DNA from: Companilactobacillus keshanensis
GTDB taxonomy: Bacteria; Bacillota; Bacilli; Lactobacillales; Lactobacillaceae
Assembly: GCF_003946205.1 (NCBI RefSeq)
Contig: NZ_RHOS01000001.1
Location: 124,001 to 188,000 of the forward strand
Length of the DNA: 64,000 bases
Direction of reading: 5' to 3'
Shown here: positions 50,292 to 59,123 of the stretch, piece by piece
How positions within the stretch are numbered: position 1 is the stretch's first letter
Layout: each line of letters opens with the position of its first letter
Position numbers and translations under genes: made by a program
The notes under the pieces: generated by a model
Databases searched by the model: none
Told to the model about the DNA's origin: nothing
The model's input: the letters and a program-made list of their open reading frames with translations, nothing else

Positions 50292-52733
50292 ATGCGAATT
50301 AAAAGATCTAAACTTTTAATCGCGATGATAACGATCATATTGGCCCTTTTAGCATGGATAGTTCCAAACTCTGAGACTGCTCGTGCCGCTACTACCGATA
50401 CACAACCGCTATCATCAATTACAGTATCTGGACTAGATTCTGAAGATGCTGTTGTAACAAATTCAAATGGGAATGTTGTCCAAAATGGGGACACCATGTA
50501 TACTTGGCAAAAATTTAATGTCAGTTATAAATGGTCCATAGCCGATGGCGTACCGATTAAGGATGGTGATACGGCAACGTTCACTCTACCAGATGGAATT
50601 ACTTCAACTGGTAGTCTAAATAATATACCTATGTACAATGATGATGGGGTTCAAATTGGTACATTCACTATTAAAGAAGGAGAAAAAACAGGTACTATTA
50701 CCTTTAATGATAATTTTTCTTCGAATGCATTAGATAGAGAAGGAACCATAAACATCAATTGTAATGGTACTCAAACTAACACTGGAAACCCCGGTCATTT
50801 TGATTGGACTATCAACAAAATCGGCTGGTTATATGATTATGACGAAAATGGTTTACCAAAATACGTTGTTTGGAATATAGCCTTCAACCCTGACAGTCAA
50901 AAATTATCCAATGTCGTTATAACAGATACTCTTGGCCCCGGACAAACTTACGTTAATAGTAGTGTCAATGCTCCAGCCGGAACTTACAACGAAAACGGAA
51001 ATTTCATTCCAAATGGAACTTATTTAACACCAAAAGTAACTGTTTCAGGTAACAAAGTTATGTTCGATTTCGGAGACATAGATACAGCCGTTGATATGAC
51101 TTTTAGAGTTGAAATTGAACCTAATCAAGAAGCCGGAAATAATTGGACCGACAACGCTTCTCTATCATCTGATCAAGTTCAAGGCAACGTCGGTGCCGAT
51201 GTGAACTGGGGCGGTAATGGTACTGGCTCCGGAAATGTTTTAGGAAATGTTAATTTTCAAAAAACAGATGTAAATACTGGTAAAGGTTTGCCAGGAGCTG
51301 TATATGAACTCAGCGACTATAAAGGAAACGTTATAATGAGTTCAGTAACTACTGACGATAATGGACAATTCAGCATCCATGATTTACCAGCTGGAAACTA
51401 TGTATTAAAAGAAGTTAAACCACCTGATGGTTATCAATCTAATCCTAACGAGATAACCTTCAGCATTACTGGTAACTCTAGTGTTCCAATAGATCTAAGT
51501 CAATCTGATGTATTAACTCGCGCTTCACTTGGTCTAACTAAGTATGCTAGCGATACTGGTAAACCATTGGCAGGTGCTGTTTATAACCTACTAGATTCAG
51601 ACGGTAATACCGTATATTATGGTTTAAAAACCGATGAAAATGGTTCAATTAAAGTAACCGATTTACGTCTTGGTAAATATTCACTAGTTGAAACAAAAGC
51701 TCCAGATGGTTATCAACTAAATAGTAGTCCTATCAATTTTGACTTAACTAAGGGTGATGACTACGTAACATATGAAGCCATTGATTCTCCAATTTCATCT
51801 GGTGGAGAAGAATTTGGTAATCTAGACTTCACTAAAACAGACGGGACTACTGGAACTCTAGTTCCCAATGCAGTTTATGAATTACATGATGTTAATAATG
51901 AGGTCATCCAAAATATCACGACTGATGAACAAGGAAAATTCTATATTAGTGGATTAGCCGAAGGTAAGTACTCATTAGTAGAAATTAAAGCTCCAGATGG
52001 TTATCAACTTGATTCAACACCATTAGAATTTGAAATAACTGCTAACAAGACAACTGATGTTTCGGCTAAAGATAACAAGGAAACAACTACACCACCTGTA
52101 GTTCCACCTGTTAACCCCGGACCTGAACCTATAGTCCCTCCAGTTACTCCTCCTGTTAACCCCGGACCTGAACCTATAGTCCCTCCAGTTACTCCTCCTG
52201 TTAACCCCGGACCTGAACCTATAGTTCCACCGGTTACTCCTCCTGTTAACCCCGGACCTGAACCTATAGTTCCACCGGTTACTCCTCCTGTTAACCCCGG
52301 ACCTGAACCTATAGTTCCACCGGTTACTCCTCCTGTTAACCCCGGACCTGAACCTATAGTTCCACCGGTTACTCCTCCTGTTAACCCCGGACCTGAACCT
52401 ATAGTTCCACCGGTTACTCCTCCTGTTAACCCCGGACCTGAACCTATAGTTCCACCGGTTACTCCTCCTGTTAACCCTGGTAATGAGACTAATGAGAAAG
52501 TCCCTGGCGTAAAGCCTTCTGTACCTTTCCCATCAGTTCCCGTTCAACCAAATCTACCTGGAGCAGCTACAAATCCAGGTTCATCAGAAAAATCTGGTTC
52601 TAACGGAATCACTTCAGTAGAAAAAGGCAGATTTCCACAAACGAGTGCAGTTAGAAATACTTGGCTCATCGTTGCTGGATTTGCTATTGTAATGTTTATT
52701 CTCGGACATTTGATCCGTAAATATGATCAATAA
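50292..52733 (+). CDS. Wall-anchored adhesin with collagen-binding-like and three CnaB domains, variant sorting motif
   Basis: 813 residues from ATG 50292, with AAGGGAG 9 nt upstream. Signal peptide to about residue 36 (ARAA). Residues about 50-310 form a Cna/SdrG-like adhesive region (ATFTLPDGITS, VWNIAFNPDSQ, ITDTLGPGQTYV). Three CnaB/SpaA domains follow, each with an isopeptide Lys (FQKTD, LTKYA, FTKTD) and Glu before APDGYQ or PPDGYQ. Next is a stalk of eight PVNPGPEPIVPPVTP units. The C-terminus has FPQTS, a hydrophobic helix and RKYDQ, a sortase signal lacking the usual L and G of LPxTG. Probably a surface adhesin. Single gene with a terminator. Confidence 0.88.
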   Translation: MRIKRSKLLIAMITIILALLAWIVPNSETARAATTDTQPLSSITVSGLDSEDAVVTNSNGNVVQNGDTMYTWQKFNVSYKWSIADGVPIKDGDTATFTLPDGITSTGSLNNIPMYNDDGVQIGTFTIKEGEKTGTITFNDNFSSNALDREGTININCNGTQTNTGNPGHFDWTINKIGWLYDYDENGLPKYVVWNIAFNPDSQKLSNVVITDTLGPGQTYVNSSVNAPAGTYNENGNFIPNGTYLTPKVTVSGNKVMFDFGDIDTAVDMTFRVEIEPNQEAGNNWTDNASLSSDQVQGNVGADVNWGGNGTGSGNVLGNVNFQKTDVNTGKGLPGAVYELSDYKGNVIMSSVTTDDNGQFSIHDLPAGNYVLKEVKPPDGYQSNPNEITFSITGNSSVPIDLSQSDVLTRASLGLTKYASDTGKPLAGAVYNLLDSDGNTVYYGLKTDENGSIKVTDLRLGKYSLVETKAPDGYQLNSSPINFDLTKGDDYVTYEAIDSPISSGGEEFGNLDFTKTDGTTGTLVPNAVYELHDVNNEVIQNITTDEQGKFYISGLAEGKYSLVEIKAPDGYQLDSTPLEFEITANKTTDVSAKDNKETTTPPVVPPVNPGPEPIVPPVTPPVNPGPEPIVPPVTPPVNPGPEPIVPPVTPPVNPGPEPIVPPVTPPVNPGPEPIVPPVTPPVNPGPEPIVPPVTPPVNPGPEPIVPPVTPPVNPGPEPIVPPVTPPVNPGNETNEKVPGVKPSVPFPSVPVQPNLPGAATNPGSSEKSGSNGITSVEKGRFPQTSAVRNTWLIVAGFAIVMFILGHLIRKYDQ
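52107..52466 (+). repeat. Eight tandem 45-bp repeats in the adhesin gene
   Basis: Exactly eight in-frame 45-bp units, each coding for 15 residues. Units 1-2 share one variant (gtccctccagtt) and units 3-8 another (gttccaccggtt), so the array grew recently from two founder units. A ninth partial unit follows. Confidence 0.95.
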
Positions 52734-52744
52734 TTTGTGTCATA

Positions 52745-52781
52745 AAAGGCGACTCATCAAAGTAGATGAGCCGCCTTTTTT
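52745..52781 (+). terminator. Adhesin gene terminator
   Basis: AAAGGCGaCTCATC / GATGAGcCGCCTTT hairpin with one mismatch and a T tract, 11 nt after the stop. Confidence 0.85.
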
Positions 52782-52890
52782 ATCTTTCCATATATAATTA
52801 TGCACGCCTTTTTTCTTCAATACAAGACTGTTATTTTTCACTAGAGCGTAATATCATTTAATATCTAAAAACAATTATGGGGGACATTTT

Positions 52891-54951
52891 ATGGACAATA
52901 TCTTCGAATTGGAAAAGTCACATTTATCTATAACTTATCAAGAATTAACTGATACGTTAAACAGCGTTCAAAAATTACTTTCTGATAATTCTAATGACGC
53001 TCGAAAGTTCAAAACCCAATCGGGACATGATAATGCACTTAACTTTGATAGCTACGCTGATAATTTGGATACCTTTGCTTCAATGGAAACTATGAACAAA
53101 CAAATTGATTACTTTAACAGTAAACAAAATCAGTTAGAAACGATTAAAGAAAAAGCCATTCAATTGCTTCCTAACCCTTATTTTGCCCGTATTGATATCA
53201 AGTATTCTGATGAACCCGAAGTAATCCCCTTTTATATTGGCTCCACTGGATTTTCAAAAGTACCGGAAGATCCTCTAGTAATCGACTGGCGTTCACCTAT
53301 TGCTGACCTATATTATAATAATCAGCTTGGTAAAACCTTTTATCAGGCTAATAAACAAAAAATCAGCGTAGAATTAATTACCCGACGACAATTTCTTTTA
53401 CATGATAATATTTTACAGGATATTTTTGATACGGACGTAGCCATTCAAGATCCGTTACTAGTTAAAACTCTTCAAGAGAATAAAAACAATCAAATGTCGT
53501 CAATAACGGCAACAATTCAAAAAGAACAAAACTTGATCATTCGTGATGAAGATCCTTCTGCCTTATTAGTTAATGGTATTGCCGGAAGTGGTAAAACCTC
53601 AGTCGTATTACAACGAATTGCTTACTTACTATATCGTCATAGGAATAGTTTAATTGCAGAAGATGTACTCTTATTGACACCAAATTCACTATTCACCAGT
53701 TATATTAATGAAGTGCTACCTAGTCTAGGTGAAGATACTCCATCACAAATGACTTTTGAAAAATTCATGCAAAACTTTGGAAATAGAGAAAATTTTAAGA
53801 ATAAACGTAGTCATTTAAGAATTATTAATAATAAAATTAATGATTTAAATTTAAGTATTGATGATTTTTGCAAATTAGAATTTAAGCAAGAATCAATTTT
53901 TACGAACCAACAATTACTGAAACTATTCAACAAAACTCCTAAGTCACTAACTCTTACCAAAAGGATCACTGCATTAACTGAATTAATACTAAATATAGTA
54001 ACTGACAAAATCAGAAGATTATCTCTAGACCCAGATATTCAAGCCAAATTAGATGATTTAACTGATGGAGAACAAAACAATATATTTGGGAAAGTAATAT
54101 CACCAACATCCGAATTAGAGATTATTCAGGCCACAAAAAAATTATTGCACTGGCAGTATCGCAACTTGATTCGTCAAATAAAACAAAAAGATTGGCTCAA
54201 CATACCACAAATACTTAATAATATCTTGGGAACAGAGGAAGAAAACTTTTTAGATTATTGTTTTGTAAAATTAAAACTCTTGAATTTAAGTCGGAGAAAT
54301 TTGAAATTTATTATGGTCGATGAAGTTCAAGATTACACTTTAGATGAATTATTCTTTCTGATTACTGCTATCCCAAATGCAAAATGGACTTTAGTCGGAG
54401 ATGAATTTCAATCTATCAAAAACATTAAAACATCAATAACATTCAATGACTTAGAAGATCTATTTAAACAAAATCAGATATCCGTTAAACAAATAAATCT
54501 TTATACAAGTTATCGATCTAGTGGAAATATAACTCGACTATTTACTAAATTTGGTTCAAAAAAATTAGCCAATAATATTAAAATAATCCAATCTAACGGT
54601 TCAAAACCTCAAGAGCTTTCTATTACATCGAACGAATTGATACATACTTTAAAAAGGCAATTATCTCAATTTAAATCAAACGAACTGTCAGCCGTTATTA
54701 CAACTCATTCAAAAAAGGCTGAAGAATTGGCTTCAGCCTTAAAAATCAACCTTTTAAAATCGAATAGTACTTTGCCAAAATCCGGTACATCGATCATGCC
54801 GTTAATAACAGCCAAAGGCTTAGAATTCGATAATGTCATCGTGATAAATGACGATAAATTGTATTATAGCGATACTAGATTGGGAAATAATCGTATGTAC
54901 ACAGCACTATCGAGAGCCTCCAAGAAACTATTTATCAATACTATCAATTGA
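52891..54951 (+). CDS. helD: HelD-type RNA polymerase recycling ATPase (UvrD/Rep-like)
   Basis: 686 residues. N-terminal coiled coil (1-95) and the HelD-specific YFARIDIKYSDEPEVIPFYIGSTGF / VIDWRSPIADLYY block, Walker A NGIAGSGKTS near residue 229-236, Walker B in MVDEVQDY, motif V/VI ITAKGLEFDNVIV and YTALSRASKKL. It frees stalled RNA polymerase from DNA using ATP. Slightly shorter than most HelD proteins. GGGGGA precedes the ATG. Its last 24 nt overlap the end of the convergent yibF-like gene, and no terminator separates them. Confidence 0.88.
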   Translation: MDNIFELEKSHLSITYQELTDTLNSVQKLLSDNSNDARKFKTQSGHDNALNFDSYADNLDTFASMETMNKQIDYFNSKQNQLETIKEKAIQLLPNPYFARIDIKYSDEPEVIPFYIGSTGFSKVPEDPLVIDWRSPIADLYYNNQLGKTFYQANKQKISVELITRRQFLLHDNILQDIFDTDVAIQDPLLVKTLQENKNNQMSSITATIQKEQNLIIRDEDPSALLVNGIAGSGKTSVVLQRIAYLLYRHRNSLIAEDVLLLTPNSLFTSYINEVLPSLGEDTPSQMTFEKFMQNFGNRENFKNKRSHLRIINNKINDLNLSIDDFCKLEFKQESIFTNQQLLKLFNKTPKSLTLTKRITALTELILNIVTDKIRRLSLDPDIQAKLDDLTDGEQNNIFGKVISPTSELEIIQATKKLLHWQYRNLIRQIKQKDWLNIPQILNNILGTEEENFLDYCFVKLKLLNLSRRNLKFIMVDEVQDYTLDELFFLITAIPNAKWTLVGDEFQSIKNIKTSITFNDLEDLFKQNQISVKQINLYTSYRSSGNITRLFTKFGSKKLANNIKIIQSNGSKPQELSITSNELIHTLKRQLSQFKSNELSAVITTHSKKAEELASALKINLLKSNSTLPKSGTSIMPLITAKGLEFDNVIVINDDKLYYSDTRLGNNRMYTALSRASKKLFINTIN

Positions 54952-55689
54952 TTTTTTCCCAACTCCACGATATACAAAATAGGCAGTTATCGGAACGGTT
55001 AAAATAACCCCCATGGCACAAATGAGCATTGTTAAAATTTCCGCGACTAATAATTTATTGTTAATAACATCAACAGCTTTGTAATTCAACGAATTCATCA
55101 GGAAGAACAATGGAAATGTCGCAGAAAAGAAATTGAATAACAACGTATTAGTTTGCGTACTTAAAATTTTATTCCCAACTGAAAAACCATCGGCAAATAC
55201 TTCTTTTGGCGTTAATGTTGGTTTGCTCAGTATGATCTCGTTTAGACCACTAGAAATTGCCACACTTGTTTCTGAAATAACACCAAGACTATTAACCACT
55301 ATAATTGCTATTGCAAGTTGTGGAAATGATACTCCAGCTGCTAAGGAAAAGGCCTCCAGTTCCTCTTGATCCTCAATTCCCATACCTTGAGCACTAGCCC
55401 AAAATTCCAATGGAACTGTAATTAATAAAATTATTAATACAATCAAAATGGAAGTTTTAAACGCAATATTGGCAGTATTGGAATTCTCAACATTCATATA
55501 TATCGCTACGATCAAAATTATCAGTGAAATAATGGCTGTAGTGACCAGAACGTTGAATCCGTCAGCTATCAAAATGAGCAGAGCGACAATAGAAATCAAA
55601 TTTATGGCTAAACCAAATAATAATGAAAAAGCACGACTTCCAGCTACCATCAACAGTAAAACTACAAAGGCTCCTAAGAGAAATAGCAT
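54928..55689 (-). CDS. YibE/F-like membrane protein, short subunit (YibF-like)
   Basis: 253 residues, 6-7 TM segments, no large soluble domain. Motifs ETSVAISSGLNEII and SVGNKILSTQTNTLLFNFFSATFPLF are typical of the YibE/F family, probable inner-membrane transporters of unknown cargo. It starts 1 nt inside the upstream gene's stop (TAATG) with AAGGAGG. Convergent overlap with helD at the 3' end. Confidence 0.82.
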   Translation of the reverse strand: MLFLLGAFVVLLLMVAGSRAFSLLFGLAINLISIVALLILIADGFNVLVTTAIISLIILIVAIYMNVENSNTANIAFKTSILIVLIILLITVPLEFWASAQGMGIEDQEELEAFSLAAGVSFPQLAIAIIVVNSLGVISETSVAISSGLNEIILSKPTLTPKEVFADGFSVGNKILSTQTNTLLFNFFSATFPLFFLMNSLNYKAVDVINNKLLVAEILTMLICAMGVILTVPITAYFVYRGVGKKSIDSIDK

Positions 55690-56765
55690 TAATATGCCCT
55701 CCTTGTAATTATTTTACTAGCGATAAAACTAGTTATAGGTACCGTCAAAACAATTCCTATGGAACTGATCAAAAGCTGTGTAAACCCAAGGCTCAAGGTC
55801 ATAGTAAATGTATATCCAATGGAATTACCATTACTCAAATACAATAGAATCAAATTCAGGTGCTCCGCTATAACAATGAATAATAGAATATTTATCAGCG
55901 GTCCGATCAATTCACGGCCAATATTAATGCCCGCCTTAAATAGTGCGCTTTCTTTAACATCGCTGACTTCTTTTTTCATTTCGATAAGTGACGAAGAAAT
56001 ATCCATTGTTTCATCTAAGATAACTCCCAGAACACTGAAAAGAACTTGCGATAAGAAGACGCTAAAATACGGCTGCAGGCCAAAATCAGTTAACTCTAAA
56101 TGCACTCCACTATTACCGGAAAGCTTTAGCAATAAGACACTTAATAGTATTGACAGCGTAGTGGCACAAACAGTACTTAGGTAGGCCATTAATGCATCAC
56201 TGGTTGGTCCTAAAATAACCAGTAAAGCAATTCCAGAAATCAAAAGAGACGTTATAACGGTCATAATCAATAAATAGTTATTGTTGTTGTGGATCAACAA
56301 CTTGATAAAACCGAAATACACCAACAAATTCAATAAAACACTGATCAATAGTTTACTTCGACTAAATTTCATACAAAATAATAGTATTATTACCAAGCCT
56401 AAGCTAAAAACTAAAACCGTATCTCGCTTAACATTCTTTATTGAATAGTGTTGCCCTGACTTTGACAAAATTACCTGCTGACCCTTGCGGTATTTTTGAT
56501 CAATGAGTTGAGATTGATAGTAAGAGTTTTTTAAAGTTACTTTCTTACCTTTTTTACTTGTATTAAGTAAAATACCCGTCAGTCGCTGATCAATTTGAGT
56601 ATCGGTGTTTTTATACTCATCGGTACTCTTATCCCTACTAATAACCTTAACCTGTTGAATTTTCATAACTGGATCTTTGTAAATAAACGAATCAAAATGC
56701 GTAATAACGGTTGCTACTAAAACGATTAACACTACAATAATGATCCTGGTAATATTTTTTTTCAT
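55689..56765 (-). CDS. YibE/F-like membrane protein, long subunit (YibE-like)
   Basis: 358 residues from ATG 56765 (AAGGGTG 5 nt upstream). N-terminal TM, a soluble domain of about 90 residues (VISRDKSTDEYKNTDTQIDQRLTG and KGQQVILSKSGQHYSIKNV), then about 7 TM helices. EMDISSSLIEMKKEV and GRELIGPLINILL are family marks. Upstream partner of the short subunit; the pair probably forms one transport complex. Function not established. Confidence 0.83.
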   Translation of the reverse strand: MKKNITRIIIVVLIVLVATVITHFDSFIYKDPVMKIQQVKVISRDKSTDEYKNTDTQIDQRLTGILLNTSKKGKKVTLKNSYYQSQLIDQKYRKGQQVILSKSGQHYSIKNVKRDTVLVFSLGLVIILLFCMKFSRSKLLISVLLNLLVYFGFIKLLIHNNNNYLLIMTVITSLLISGIALLVILGPTSDALMAYLSTVCATTLSILLSVLLLKLSGNSGVHLELTDFGLQPYFSVFLSQVLFSVLGVILDETMDISSSLIEMKKEVSDVKESALFKAGINIGRELIGPLINILLFIVIAEHLNLILLYLSNGNSIGYTFTMTLSLGFTQLLISSIGIVLTVPITSFIASKIITRRAY

Positions 56766-56933
56766 CAAAACACCCTTAACGGTTTTTTAGTATAACTGAT
56801 ATGTTATCACTTTTTATTTTTAGTTTTTTATTATAATAATATTTGAAATCAATTAGTCACTAGAGCAACAAGGAGTATAGGCCAATTTTGATAGTTAATA
56901 GTTAGTTTTTTTAAGAAAAAGTAGGATTTTATA

Positions 56934-56962
56934 TTGACAAGATTTGATTTATGAAATAACAT
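56934..56962 (+). promoter_or_regulatory. trp transporter leader promoter
   Basis: TTGACA (56934-56939), 17-nt spacer, TAACAT (56957-56962); predicted start near 56969, 26 nt before the leader ATG. Confidence 0.8.
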
Positions 56963-56994
56963 TTTACCCATCAACTAGTTAGGAGATTTCACTT

Positions 56995-57048
56995 ATGAAA
57001 AATTTTAATTCTCTAAACATCGTGAATAATCGTTGGCAAAGCCGCTAA
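56995..57048 (+). CDS. Trp leader peptide of the trpXYZ-like operon
   Basis: 17 codons plus stop: MKNFNSLNIVNNRWQSR, with AGGAG 9 nt before the ATG. The single Trp codon (57034-57036) is third before the last codon. Downstream RNA can form alternative stems and a terminator. It is too short to be an enzyme and sits exactly where a leader peptide would. No known family recognised. Confidence 0.75.
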   Translation: MKNFNSLNIVNNRWQSR

Positions 57049-57064
57049 TTCAGGTTGATCCGTT

Positions 57065-57207
57065 ATGGATGCAATCTGAAAAGGATTGTATCCATGTCGG
57101 CTTATTAAACTACGTTTAAATAACACCCACATGGAATAAGTTTAAATTTCATGTGGGATTTTTTTGTTCATCAAGACAATCTCACTATGCTGAGATTGTC
57201 TTTTTTT
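57065..57207 (+). promoter_or_regulatory. Attenuator region with competing stems and tandem terminators
   Basis: Stem 1:2 is ATGGATGCAATC (57065-57076) with GATTGTATCCAT (57084-57095). Stem 3:4, terminator 1, is CCCACATGGAAT (57126-57137) with ATTTCATGTGGG (57147-57158), then a T tract. TCCATGT (57091-57097) is exactly complementary to ACATGGA (57129-57135), so a 2:3 stem would exclude both. AAGCCG (57039-57044), under a ribosome at the Trp codon, can pair with CGGCTT (57098-57103) and stabilise 1:2. Terminator 2 is AAGACAATCTC / GAGATTGTCTT (57173-57202). Confidence 0.72.
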
Positions 57208-57228
57208 ATATATTTAGGGGGAGAAAAT

Positions 57229-58236
57229 ATGAAACACACGAAACGATTATACGGCACTCTTATCTTCTTATTCGCATTCCTAGTATTTGCATTCTTTTAT
57301 ACAGGGCATACTGAAAAAGTTGCTAAGAATAAGATTCCAAAGGTTGGCGTCTTGCAATTAATGTCACATCCGGCCTTAGACCAAATTAATAAGGGATTAG
57401 ATGATACCTTGAAGAAACATGGCTACATCAATGGTAAAAATATCAAAATTGAATTTCAAAATGCTCAAGGTGACCAAAGTAACCTAAGAACTATCAGTAA
57501 ACAATTTGTTGAAGATAACGTTGATGTGGCTGTTGGTATCGCCACTCCATCAGTTCAATCATTGAAGAATGCAACTTCAAGTATTCCAATCGTCATGGGT
57601 GCTGTTACTGATCCGAAGGGATTCGGTATCATCCCTAGCAATACTAAACCAGGTGGTAACATTACCGGAGTTTCCGATCAAGCACCTCTTGAGAGTCAAC
57701 TAAAATTGATCAAGCAAATTATGCCGGACTTGAAAACCCTAGGGATTGTCTATACATCAAGTGACATGTCGGCTACTACCGAAATGAAGGCTATGAAGAA
57801 ACTCGCCGAAAAAAACAATATTCAAGTTAAGGTTTCAAGTATCAGTAATGTTAATGATCTGCAACAAGTTGCTACAAACTTGTCAGAGAATTCTCAAGCA
57901 ATCTTTGTTCCAACTGATAACACTGTAGCTAGTGGTATGAAACTATTATCTAGTATCGCTGGCAAACAAAACGTTCCTGTTTTTCCAGCAGCAACCACAA
58001 TGGTTAAAGATGGCGGTCTTGCAACCATCGGCCTCAGCCAATATGAGTTAGGTCAAAAGACTGGTGACGATGTTATCAAGATCCTCAGAGGAAAAGGAAA
58101 ACCCGCTACAATGCCTGTAACATTTATTAAAAAAGGACACTTGATACTTAACGAAAAGAAAGCCAAGGAACTCAATATTCAATTCCCTGACTCACTAGTT
58201 AAAAAAGCTCAAAAAGAAGGGAAGATCATAAAATGA
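57229..58236 (+). CDS. trpX: ABC transporter substrate-binding protein, tryptophan-type (TrpX-like)
   Basis: 335 residues from ATG 57229, after AGGGGGAG; the longer open frame runs back through terminator hairpins. PF04392-type fold: PKVGVLQLMSHPALDQINKGLDDTLKKHGY, QNAQGDQSN, IPIVMGAVTDP, TGVSDQAP and FVPTDN. An N-terminal hydrophobic segment without a lipobox Cys suggests a membrane anchor. First gene of a three-gene importer behind a Trp leader and attenuator; ligand assignment rests on that leader and on trpXYZ of lactic acid bacteria. Confidence 0.85.
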   Translation: MKHTKRLYGTLIFLFAFLVFAFFYTGHTEKVAKNKIPKVGVLQLMSHPALDQINKGLDDTLKKHGYINGKNIKIEFQNAQGDQSNLRTISKQFVEDNVDVAVGIATPSVQSLKNATSSIPIVMGAVTDPKGFGIIPSNTKPGGNITGVSDQAPLESQLKLIKQIMPDLKTLGIVYTSSDMSATTEMKAMKKLAEKNNIQVKVSSISNVNDLQQVATNLSENSQAIFVPTDNTVASGMKLLSSIAGKQNVPVFPAATTMVKDGGLATIGLSQYELGQKTGDDVIKILRGKGKPATMPVTFIKKGHLILNEKKAKELNIQFPDSLVKKAQKEGKIIK

Positions 58237-59123
58237 ATCTAATAATATCAACCATCAGCCAGGGCTTTATCTGGGCTATCATGGCTATCGGTCTTTTCAT
58301 TACATTTAGAATTTTAGATTTCCCTGATATGACTGTTGAAGGAAGCTTTCCTCTTGGAGCCGTCACAGCAGTCATGTTGATTCAACACGGATATTCCGCC
58401 GAAATCGCTTTACTAGTTGCCTTCATCTTTGGTAACTTAGCTGGTTTTGCAACTGCCTTTATGTACACAAAACTTCATATTCCCAGCCTTTTAGCCGGAA
58501 TTCTAACAATGACCGCTTTATATTCAGTCAATTTAAGAATCCTTGGTAAAGCTAATATGTCATTAACCAAACCAAACAATATTTTTAATAAATATGGTTT
58601 GAACAAACTACCAGTTAATTTCAACGGTATTATTCTAGGAATAATCATTATTGCTATCATTACCTTCCTATTGATAATCTTTTTAAACACCGAAAAGGGT
58701 CAGGCTGTCATTGCTACTGGTGATAATGAAATCATGGCAGCATCTCTTGGTATTAACACAACTGTTATGAAATTTATCGGTATTATGGTCTCAAATGGTA
58801 TTGTTGCTCTAACAGGTGGAATGATTGCTCAACAAAATGGATTCGCCGACGTTAACATGGGTATCGGCTCTATCGTTATCGGACTTTCAGCTATCATCAT
58901 CGGAGAGGTTTTATATCCTGATGTTCCATTAAGTATCAGAATCATCACAATCGTAATTGGTTCCATCGTTTATCGTTTGATCCTAATGATAGTTCTACAA
59001 TTAGGATTTAATACCAACGATTTGAAACTTATCTCAGCTATCATTTTGGCACTATGTTTAGCACTTCCTACTATTAGAGAACAATTCTTCAGAGCATTCA
59101 GAAACGGGGTCAGATCAAAATGA
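58233..59123 (+). CDS. trpY: ABC transporter permease, tryptophan-type (TrpY-like)
   Basis: 296 residues, about 8 TM segments, branched-chain/nucleoside-type permease layout: FRILDFPDMTVEGSFPLGA near the N-terminus, PSLLAGILTMTALYSVN and GDNEIMAASLGINTTVMKFIG. ATG overlaps the trpX stop by 4 nt (ATGA). No large soluble domain. Confidence 0.87.
   Translation: MNLIISTISQGFIWAIMAIGLFITFRILDFPDMTVEGSFPLGAVTAVMLIQHGYSAEIALLVAFIFGNLAGFATAFMYTKLHIPSLLAGILTMTALYSVNLRILGKANMSLTKPNNIFNKYGLNKLPVNFNGIILGIIIIAIITFLLIIFLNTEKGQAVIATGDNEIMAASLGINTTVMKFIGIMVSNGIVALTGGMIAQQNGFADVNMGIGSIVIGLSAIIIGEVLYPDVPLSIRIITIVIGSIVYRLILMIVLQLGFNTNDLKLISAIILALCLALPTIREQFFRAFRNGVRSK

Noticed and set aside
52107-52466. CRISPR-like repeat array
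   Set aside because: Units are contiguous with no spacers and in frame within an adhesin gene.
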